The notes under the pieces are model-generated. The model was not told where the DNA came from and did no database searches. It saw only the letters and a program-made list of their open reading frames with translations. Positions 41,501 through 49,978 of a stretch of DNA of 64,000 nt are shown here, piece after piece (the stretch's first letter is position 1; each line of letters starts with the position of its first letter). The stretch comes from Cercis canadensis. Taxonomy: Eukaryota; Streptophyta; Magnoliopsida; Fabales; Fabaceae. The DNA is taken from assembly GCA_003255065.1 (NCBI GenBank), contig QAOA01003982.1, positions 466,695-530,694 on the forward strand, given 5' to 3'. Position numbers and translations under genes: made by a program.

Positions 41501-44500
41501 ATTTGGTATGATACCCTGTTTCGGTTCATCCCGGCTTCTGACTCGGTTATTTTTCTTATGTTTCGCTGTATCTGGGACGGGATAGTTTGCTGGTGAGTCA
41601 CTATATCTGGTTCGGGACCTTGTTTCGGTTCATCCCTGTTACTGACTCAGATATTTTTCTGGTGAATCACTGTTTTTGGGACAAGACAGTTTCCTAGTGA
41701 GTCAGTATCTCTAGTCTGAGACCCTGTTTTGGTTCATCCCTGTTTCTGACTCGGATGTTTTTCTTGTTTTTCCCTGTATCTGTGACGGGACAGTTTCCTG
41801 GTGACAGTGCATCCCTATTATTGACTCAGATATTTTTCTGGTGAATCACTATTTCTGGGACGGGATAGTTTCCTGGTGAGTCACTATATCTGGTATGAGA
41901 CCCTGTTTCGGTTAATCCCTGTTTCTGACTCGGATATTTTTCTTGTTTTTCCTTGTATCTGTGACGGGATAGCTTCCTGGTGAGTCACTACATCTGGTCC
42001 AGGACCCTGTTTTGGTTCATCCCTGTTTCTGACTCAGATATTTTTCTCGTGTTTCCCTGTATCTAGGATTGGACAGTTTCCTGGTGAGTCACTATATTTT
42101 GTCTGATACGCTGTTTGGGTTCATCCCTGCTTCTGACTCTGTTATTTTTCTTGTGTTTCGCTGTATCTGAGACGGGATAGTGTCCTGGTGAGTAACTATA
42201 TCTGGTCCGAGACCCTGTTTTAGTTCATCCCTATTACTGACTCAGATATTTTTCTGGTGAATCACTGTTTCTGGGACGGGACAGTTTCCTGGTGAGTCAC
42301 TATATCTGGTATGAGACCCTGTTTCGGTTAATTCCTGTTTCTAACTCGGAAATTTTTCTTCTTTTTCCCTGTATCTGTGACGGGACAGCTTCCTGGTGAG
42401 TCACTACATCTGGTCCAAGACCCCTATTTTGGTTCATCCCTGTTTCTGACTCAGATATTTTTCTCGTGTTTCCCTGTATCTAGGATTGGACAGTTTCCTG
42501 GTGAGTCACTATATTTTGTCTGATACGCTGTTTGGGTTCATCCCTGCTTCTGACTCGGTTATTTTTCTTGTGTTTCGCTGTATCTGAGACGGGATAGTGT
42601 CCTGGTGAGTAACTATATTTGGTCCGAGACCCTGTTTCAGTTCATCCCTCTTACTGACTCAGATATTTTTATGCTGAATCACTGTTTCTGGGACAGGACA
42701 GTTTCCTGGTGAGTCAATATCTCTGGTCTGAGACCCTGTTTCGGTTCATCCCTTTTTTTGACTTGGATATTTTTCTTGTTTTTCCCTGTAACTGTGACGG
42801 GACAGTTTCCTGGTGAGTCGCTATATCTGGATTGGGACCCTGTTTCGGTTTATCCCTGTTACTGACTCAGATATTTTTCTGGTGAATCACTGTTTCTGGG
42901 ACGGGACAGTTTCCTGGTGAGTCACTATATCTGGTTTGAGACCCTGTTTCGGTTCATCCCTGTTTCTGACTCGGATATTTTTCTTCTTTTTCCCTGTATC
43001 TGTGACGGGACAGCTTCCTGGTGAGTCACTACATCTGGTCCAGGACCCTGTTTTGGTTCATCCCTGTTTCTGACTCAGATATTTTTCTCGTGTTTCCCTG
43101 TATCTAGGATTGGACAGTTTCCTGGTGAGTCACTATATTTGGTCTGATACGCTGTTTGGGTTCATCCCTGCTTCTGACTCGGTTATTTTTCTTGTGTTTC
43201 GCTGTATCTGAGACGGGATAGTGTCCTGGTGAGTAACTATATCTGGTCCGAGACCCTGTTTCAGTTCATCCCTATTACTGACTCAGATATTTTTCTGGTG
43301 AATCACTGTTTCTGGGACGGGACAGTTTCCTGGTGAGTCACTATATCTGGTCTGAGACCCTGTTTCGGTTAATCCCTGTTTCTGACTCGGATATTTTTCT
43401 TTTTTTTCCCTGTATCTGTGACGAGATAGCTTCCTGGTAAGTCACTACATCTGATCCAAGACCCTGTTTTGGTTCATTTCTTTTTCTGACTCAGATATTT
43501 TTCTCGTGTTTCCCTGTATCTAGGATTGGACAATTTCCTGGTGAGTCATTATATTTGGTCTGATACACTGTTTGGGTTCATCCCTTCTTCTGACTCGGTT
43601 ATTTTTCTTGTGTTTCGCTGTATCTGAGACGGGATAGTGTCCTGGTGAGTAACTATATTTCGTCCGAGACCCTGTTTCAGTTCATCCCTCTTATTGACTC
43701 AGATATTTTTCTAGTGAATCGCTGTTTCTGGGACGGGACAGTTTCCTGGTGAGTCACTATATCTGGTATGAGACCCTGTTCCGGTCAATCCCTGTTTCTG
43801 ACTCGGATATTTTTCTTCTTTTTCCCTGTATCTGTGACGGGACAGCTTCCTGGTGAATCACTACATCTGGTCCAAGACCCCTATTTTGGTTCATCCCTGT
43901 TTCTGACTCAGATATTTTTCTCATGTTTCCCTGTATCTAGGATTGGACAGTTTCCTGGTGAGTCACTATATTTTGTCTGATACGCTGTTTGAGTTCATCC
44001 CTGCTTCTGACTCGGTTATTTTTCTTGTGTTTCGCTGTATCTGAGACGGGATAGTGTCCTGGTGAGTAACTATATCTGGTCCGAGACCCTGTTTCAGTTC
44101 ATCCCTATTACTGACTCAGATATTTTTCTGGTGAATCACTTTTTCTGGGACAGGACAGTTTCCTGGTGAGTCAATATCTCTGGTCTGAGACCCTGTTTCG
44201 GTTCATCCCTTTTTCTAACTTGGATATTTTTCTTGTTTTTCCCTGTATCTGTGATGGGACAGTTTCCTGGTGAGTCGCTATATCAGAATTGGGACCCTGT
44301 TTCGGTTCATCCCTGTTACAGACTCAGATATTTTTCTGGTGAATCACTGTTTCTGGGACGGGACAGTTTCCTGGTGAGTCACTATATCTGGTCTGAGACC
44401 CTGTTTCGGTTAATCCCTGTTTCTGACTCGGATATTTTTCTTCTTTTTCCCTGTATCTGTGACGGGACAGCTTCCTGGTGAGTCACTACATCTGGTCCAG

Positions 44501-45163
44501 GACCCTGTTTTGGTTCATCCCTGTTTCTGACTCAGATATTTTTCTCGTGTTTCCCTGTATCTAGGATTGGACAGTTTCCTGGTGAGTCATTATATTTGGT
44601 CTGATACGCTGTTTGGGTTCATCCCTGCTTCTGACTCGGTTACTTTTCTTGTGTTTCGCTGTATCTGAGACGGGATAGTGTCCTGGTGAGTAACTATATT
44701 TCGTCCGAGACCCTGTTTCAGTTCATCCCTATTACTGACTCAGATATTTTTCTGGTGAATCACTGTTACTGGGACAGGACAGTTTCCTAGTGAGTCAATA
44801 TCTCTGGTCTGAGACCCTGTTTCGGTTCATCCCTTTTTCTGACTTGGATATTTTTCTTGTTTTTCCCTGTATCTGTGACGGGACAGCTTCCTGGTGAGTC
44901 ACTACATCTGGTCCAAGACCCCTATTTTGGTTCATCCCTGTTTCTGACTCAGATATTTTTCTCATGTTTCCCTGTATCTAGGATTGGACAGTTTCCTGGT
45001 GAGTCACTATATTTTGTCTGATACGCTGTTTGGGTTCATCCCTGCTTCTGATTCGGTTATTTTTCTTGTGTTTCGCTGTATCTGAGACGGGATAGTGTCC
45101 TGGTGAGTAACTATATCTGGTCCGAGACCCTGTTTCAGTTCATCCCTATTACTGACTCAGATA

Positions 45164-45197
45164 TTTTTCTGGTGAATCACTTTTTCTGGTGAATCTC
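45164..45197 (+). repeat. 17-bp micro-duplication in a monomer
   Basis: TTTTTCTGGTGAATCAC (45164-45180) is followed at once by TTTTTCTGGTGAATCTC (45181-45197). A local slippage event that shifts array phase by 17 bp. Confidence 0.8.
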
Positions 45198-46521
45198 TTT
45201 TTCTGGGACAGGACAGTTTCCTGGTGAGTCAATATCTCTGGTCTGAGACCCTGTTTCGGTTCATCCCTTTTTCTAACTTGGATATTTTTCTTGTTTTTCC
45301 CTGTATCTGTGATGGGACAGTTTCCTGGTGAGTCGCTATATCTGAATTGGGACCCTGTTTCGGTTCATCCCTGTTACTGACTCAGATATTTTTCTGGTGA
45401 ATCACGGTTTCTGGGACGGGACAGTTTCCTGGTGAGTCACTATATCTAGTCTGAGACCCTGTTTCGGTTCATCCCTGTTTCTGACTCGGATATTTTTCTT
45501 CTTTTTCCCTGTATCTGTGACGGGACAGCTTCCTGGTGAGTCACTACATCTGGTCCAGGACCCTGGTTTGGTTCATCCCTGTTTCTGACTCAGATATTTT
45601 TCTCGTGTTTCCCTGTATCTAGGATTGGACAGTTTCCTGGTTAGTCACTATATTTGGTCTGATACGCTGTTTGGGTTCATCCCTGCTTCTGACTCGTTTA
45701 TTTTTCTTGAGTTTCGCTGTATCTGAGACGGTATAGTGTCCTGGTGAGTAACTATATCTGGTCCGAGACCCTGTTTCAGTTCATCCCTATTACTGACTCA
45801 GATATTTTTCTGGTGAATCACTGTTTCTGGGACGGGACAGTTTCCTGGTGAGTCACTATATCTGGTCTGAGACCCTGTTTCGGTTAATCCCTGTTTCTGA
45901 CTCGGATATTTTTCTTCTTTTTCCCTGTATCTGTGACGAGATAGCTTCCTGGTAAGTCACTACATCTGGTCCAAGACCCTGTTTTGGTTCATCCCTTTTT
46001 CTGACTCAGATATTTTTCTCGTGTTTCCCTGTATCTAGGATTGGACAGTTTCCTGGTGAGTCATTATATTTGGTCTGATACGCTGTTTGGGTTCATCCCT
46101 GCTTTTGACTCGGTTATTTTTCTTGTGTTTCGCTGTATCTGAGACGGGATAGTGTCTTGGTGAGTAACTATATCTGGTCCGAGACCCTGTTTCAGTTCAT
46201 CCCTATTACTGACTCAGATATTTTTCTGGTGAATCACTGTTTCTGGGACAGGACAGTTTCCTGGTGAGTCAATATCTCTGGTCTGAGACCCTGTTTCGGT
46301 TCATCCATTTGTTTTAACTTGGATATTTTTCTTGTTTTTCCCTGTATCTGTGACGGGACAGTTGCCTTGTGAGTCACTACATCTGGTCCAGGACCTTGTT
46401 TCGGTTCATCCCTATTTCTGACTCGGATATTTTTCTCGCGTTTCCCTATATCTGGGACTGGACAGTTTCCTGGTAAGTCACTATATCTGGACCGGGACCC
46501 TGTTTCGGTTCATCCCTGTTA

Positions 46522-46526
46522 CTGAC
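46522..46526. repeat. left flank CTGAC of the second LTR (candidate half of a target duplication)
   Basis: The five bases before the LTR terminal TG at 46527 are CTGAC, from the satellite CTGTTACTGACTCAG. The five bases after the LTR end at 47851 are AACGC, so the flanks do not match. If CTGAC was duplicated on insertion, the partner is lost or lies in or beyond the N gap. Confidence 0.5.
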
Positions 46527-47055
46527 TGATAACACATTATTTTATACTATTTATTTCTCTTATACTTAGTCTTTTAGTGTGTGTTTCTAGTGAATTTTAT
46601 GGCTTTTAGACATATTTTGGAGATTTGGACTTGTTGGCGCTTGTAGATTTTAATTGCTTAACTGTTAAATTCTGGCACTGCTTACGTTTTTCAACATATC
46701 TTTTGCTATAGATGTCCGATTGATGTGATTCCAGTTTCGTTGGAAAGCTGACAGAAAATGTCACATTTCATATGCAGAGCTCAGAAGCTTATTCTCGCGT
46801 CTGGACAACTGAAATTCGCGTGCAAGCAGTCCAGATTTTCTGCTCCGCCCAGCACTCCGCCCAGCATTGACTGATTTCTTTCCTTAGGGCTGCCTATTGG
46901 ACCAGAGCATGTTTATTTGGGCCAACATCTGCTTTTTTGGGCCAGCACACATGACACTAGGGCTTGATCATGTTTTTACCATTAATAAATTAGGAAACTA
47001 GGTTTATTTTGTAATTAGGAAACCATTAGGAAACCTAGAGGAGGCAGCCAGCTAG

Positions 47056-47063
47056 TATATATT
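47056..47063 (+). promoter_or_regulatory. candidate LTR TATA box
   Basis: TATATATT about 530 bp into the LTR, followed 18 bp later by AATAAA and a purine-rich leader-like stretch (CACAACCAGAGGAGATACG). The spacing suits the U3/R region of a plant LTR. The motif is nearly symmetric, so it does not prove orientation alone. Confidence 0.4.
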
Positions 47064-47080
47064 CTCAAGTTGTTGAGGCA

Positions 47081-47086
47081 AATAAA
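47081..47086 (+). promoter_or_regulatory. candidate polyadenylation signal AATAAA in the LTR
   Basis: AATAAA lies 18 bases after the TATA-like motif on the plus strand. In compact LTRs the polyadenylation signal is often within or near R. Single-motif evidence only. Confidence 0.35.
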
Positions 47087-47851
47087 CACAACCAGAGGAG
47101 ATACGAAATTCCTTGAGCTGCTGCTGCCTCCTTTGCTTAGTTCGTTTTTCCCCTTTGCTTTGTGTTCAAGTCTTCCATGGAAGGCTAAGTTCGTTTGTAA
47201 TCAATTCAAGAGGAGCCAAACTTGACAATCCAGAGTTCCTGTGCTTCAACCGGGTTTGATTTAATTTAATTTGAATTTTTGCTTCTCCCCTTCTTCATGT
47301 GATTGAATGGTACTTTGATTCCATGAGTTGTATGAATTTAAATCGGTTGATTAGATTCATAACAGTAATCAGATTGATAATCATACTTTAAAGGTCTTTC
47401 ATATATGGTTAACTTGGACAATTCGGTTATTAAATTAATCTAGATTTAGTGATATAGAGCGGTTGCCTAGAGTCTTAATTCCATGATTAATTGAATCCTG
47501 ATTGGTAAATCAGTAGGAATTCTAAGTGTTATTGTTAGGGGTTCCAGGTAACACTTAACCAAGAATTAAATCAGATCTAGTTTATCTTTAGTGAACAAGG
47601 ATGGATTAAGGTTTGGTTGCCTGGTTGAGTTGATTGCGTTTTCTCCTATTTGATAAATTCAATTTACTGCACTGCTTTCTTAATTCTTAGTATATTGCAT
47701 TCAACATAAAACCCCCCCTTATTCTGTTCTTGCTTAAGTTCTTAAAAGATTAGTTGTTCTGGTGAATCCTTGGGAGACGACACTGGTTGCATCCTATACT
47801 ACAATTTAGTTGCAATTAGTAGTTTAATTTTGTACGGTTCGGCACCCGTCA

Positions 47852-49568
47852 AACGCTTTAATCGAGAGTTATAGAGGAGAACTTTCTGGCCAGCAGAGAA
47901 CTCCTTCCTCAGCATCATATTATCATGGAACCGCTTGGTCTTTTCCTTGTAAAGGCGGGAGCTCTCATAGGCATCCAAACGAAACTCCTCAAGCTCTTGG
48001 AGGTGAAGCTTTCTTTGGGACCCGGCTTGACTCAAATCAAGGTTGCACTGCTTGACCGCCCAATAGGCCTTGTGCTCAAGCTCCACTGGAAGGTGGCAGG
48101 CTTTGCCAAAAACGATCCGGTAGGGAGACATCCCAATAGGTGTCTTGAAAGCAGTCCGGTATGCCCACAGAGCATCCTCAAGTCGCAAACTCCAGTCCTT
48201 CCGATTAGGTTGGACAGTCTTCTCCAAGATACGCTTGATTTCCCTGTTGGAGACTTCAGCTTGCCCATTGGTCTGAGGGTGGTAAGGAGTGGAAACCTTA
48301 TGCATGACGCCATATTTCTTCACTAAAGCCGCCATGGTCCGGTTGCAGAAATGCGAACCCTGATCACTGATGATGGCCCTAGGAATGCCAAATCTGCAGA
48401 AAATGTTTGATCTAACAAAATCCACAACAACTTTAGAATCATCAGTACGGGTGGCTTTCGCCTCCACCCACTTAGACACATAGTCCACAGCAAGTAAAAT
48501 GTAAACAAAACCAAAAGAAACAGGAAAAGGACTCATAAAGTCAATACCCCAGACATCAAAAATCTCACAGAATAACAAAGGCTGCTGGGGCATCTCATGC
48601 CTATGGGAAATGTTCCCGGTTCTCTGACATTGTTCACAAGATTTACAAAATATATGTGCATCCCTAAATAAAGTGACCCAATACAATCCAGAGTCTAAGA
48701 CCTTCCTAGCTGTACGTTGAGGACCAAAATGTCCACCACATGCAAAAGTATGGCAAAAGCTAAGAACAGACTGAAACTCATTATCAGGCACACATCTCCT
48801 AATAATTTGATCACTGCAAAATTTCCAGAGATAGGGATCATCCCACACATAATATTTTGCCTCACTCTTTAACTTATCTAATTGGGCACATGTGAGGTGT
48901 GAGGGCAAAGCATGGGCAGCTAAATAATTGACAAGGTCTGCATACCATGGAAACTCGCCATGTAGCCCGAATAGCTGCTCGTCAGGAAAGGAATCCTGAA
49001 TGGGCAGTGGATCAGGATCTCGCTCTATGCGGCTGAGGTGGTCAGCAACCAGGTTCTCTGCTCCACTCTTGTCTCGAATCTCCACATCAAACTATTGAAG
49101 CAGCAGCATCCACCTAATCAGTCGTGGCTTGGCATCCGGTTTCTTCAAGAGATACCTCAAAGCTGTATGATCTGAAAACACAACAACCTTAGAATCTATC
49201 AAATAAGATCTGAACTTATCTAATGCAAAAACAATAGATAAAAGTTCTTTTTCAGTGGTGGTGTAATTCGCTTGAGCAGCATCCAGAGTTCTCGAAGCAT
49301 AATAGACCACATGAGGAACTTTGGCCACACGCTGTGCTAAGACAGCTCCCAAGGCATAGTTCGAAGCGTCGCACATCAGCTCGAATGGGAGTGTCCAATC
49401 AGGTGGCTGAATGACAGGGGTACTGGTGAGAGCTAGCTTTAGGCGGTTGAAAGCTTCCTTGCACTTCTGGTTGAACAGAAACTCCACATCTTTCTGCAGA
49501 AGGCTAGACAGCGGAATGGCTATCTTGCTGAAGTCTCTGATAAAGCGCCGGTAGAAACCTGCATGTCC
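47852..49568 (-). pseudogene. Ty3/gypsy pol fragment: RT C-end, RNase H, integrase (Athila/Tat-like)
   Basis: One frame runs from the N gap to 47852, broken by one TAG at 49092-49094. In order it encodes: the end of reverse transcriptase ([17 protein letters not shown], 49568 downward); RNase H with the CDAS aspartate, a [17 protein letters not shown] helix and [10 protein letters not shown]; the linker [19 protein letters not shown]; then integrase. In the last 428 codons (from 49085) the zinc-binding residues are H112, H119, C150 and C153, and the catalytic triad is D182 (GIDF), D241 (SDQG) and E277 (QAEVSNRE). Exactly 35 residues separate D241 and E277, the DD35E spacing. The [16 protein letters not shown] motif fits Athila/Tat elements, which lack a chromodomain. 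The frame stops making sense at residue 411 (NSRLKR); the next residues, to a stop at 47799, are LTR sequence read backwards. Integrase C-end, env-like region, polypurine tract, RT N-part, protease and gag are absent or in the gap. Non-functional as it stands. Confidence 0.9.
49092..49094 (-). other. in-frame premature TAG in pol
   Basis: The codon between LLLQ and FDVEIRD, at the RNase H-integrase linker, is TAG. Frame is kept on both sides, so this is a point nonsense change, not a frameshift. Intact relatives have a sense codon here. It shows decay after insertion or transposition as a defective copy. Confidence 0.85.
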
Positions 49569-49978
49569 NNNNNNNNNNNNNNNNNNNNNNNNNNNNNNNN
49601 NNNNNNNNNNNNNNNNNNNNNNNNNNNNNNNNNNNNNNNNNNNNNNNNNNNNNNNNNNNNNNNNNNNNNNNNNNNNNNNNNNNNNNNNNNNNNNNNNNNN
49701 NNNNNNNNNNNNNNNNNNNNNNNNNNNNNNNNNNNNNNNNNNNNNNNNNNNNNNNNNNNNNNNNNNNNNNNNNNNNNNNNNNNNNNNNNNNNNNNNNNNN
49801 NNNNNNNNNNNNNNNNNNNNNNNNNNNNNNNNNNNNNNNNNNNNNNNNNNNNNNNNNNNNNNNNNNNNNNNNNNNNNNNNNNNNNNNNNNNNNNNNNNNN
49901 NNNNNNNNNNNNNNNNNNNNNNNNNNNNNNNNNNNNNNNNNNNNNNNNNNNNNNNNNNNNNNNNNNNNNNNNNNNNNN
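49569..49978. other. assembly gap, 410 N
   Basis: A run of 410 N between pol codons on the left and mid-monomer satellite on the right (ATAGTGTCCTGG). The missing 5' part of an Athila-type element would be several kb, so either the element is truncated here or the gap size is an estimate. The 139-residue ORF over this run is only N. Confidence 0.97.

Larger units (their letters stand above)
5309..46526 (+). repeat. ~104-bp satellite array, main block
   Basis: About 41 kb of uninterrupted satellite, about 395 monomers, same orientation and phase as the left block. The ORFs along it give the same peptide motifs (SHYIWSETLFRFIPVSDSDIF, VTTSGPGPCFGSSLFLTRIFF, GESLYLDRDPVSVHPCF), which are the three frames of one monomer; 104 is 2 modulo 3, so successive monomers rotate through the frames. 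From 5.3 to ~30 kb the monomers are diverse; from ~30.6 kb a few variant orders dominate. Phase breaks from partial monomers are seen near 20489, 22626, 23797, 25066 and 41804. No gene is supported in this stretch. Confidence 0.97.
30590..46526 (+). repeat. higher-order satellite region, 4- to 6-monomer units
   Basis: A distinctive pair of monomers, marked by TCTGAGACGGGATAGTGTCC followed by TGGTGAGTAACTATATCTGG, recurs at about 30693, 31109, 31526, 31943, 32463, 33992, 34515, 34932, 36180, 36597, 39188, 39709, 40126, 42176, 42593, 43217, 43633, 44050, 44674, 45091, 45732 and 46148. Most steps are ~417 bp (4 monomers), ~520 (5) or ~624 (6), with larger gaps made of other monomers. The usual order includes a GATACGCTGTTTGGGTTC monomer just before the marker and a CCCTATTACTGACTCAG monomer just after. 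Within-family identity is visibly higher than at 1-20 kb, so this part has been homogenised more recently. Confidence 0.88.
46527..47851 (+). mobile_element. Ty3/gypsy-type LTR, 1325 bp, plus orientation
   Basis: Starts TGATAACACA directly at the satellite boundary and ends CGGCACCCGTCA at 47851. The plus orientation is inferred from four things: a TATATATT box at 47056-47063, an AATAAA at 47081-47086 just downstream, a CCTTGGGAGACGACACTGG block near the right end like the 3' ends of plant Athila/Tat LTRs, and homology to the solo LTR at 3882-5308 read on its minus strand. The bases after 47851 (AACGCTTTAATCG) are not a primer-binding site; they are the reverse strand of integrase codons. So this LTR is not in a normal LTR-pol arrangement with its neighbour. 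Boundaries are well supported, orientation fairly well. Confidence 0.85.

Noticed and set aside
5941..46500. Many 60-95-codon ORFs in the satellite with shared motifs such as SHYIWSETLFRF, apparently a protein family
   Set aside because: They are frames of the 104-bp repeat. Length 2 modulo 3 makes three successive monomers spell the three frames in turn, and low A content makes stops rare. No start context or conserved length, and no bias in substitutions toward silent changes.
5309..46526. tRNA-derived or Pol III unit: GGTTCATCCC resembles a B box and T5 runs resemble terminators
   Set aside because: The B-box match lacks a key A, no A box lies at a suitable distance upstream, and no cloverleaf can be drawn.
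47925..48326. 133-codon plus-strand ORF, and minus-strand ORFs at 48032-48313 and 48323-48514
   Set aside because: Overlap the integrase frame, which has clear HHCC and DD35E motifs. These are shadows in other frames.
46527..49568. Reading the LTR as the normal minus-strand 3' LTR of the adjacent pol
   Set aside because: No polypurine tract lies between pol and LTR, the pol end is missing, and the LTR's end motifs and TATA/AATAAA order favour the plus strand. Kept as the main alternative, since orientation is inferred from motifs and not from a full element.
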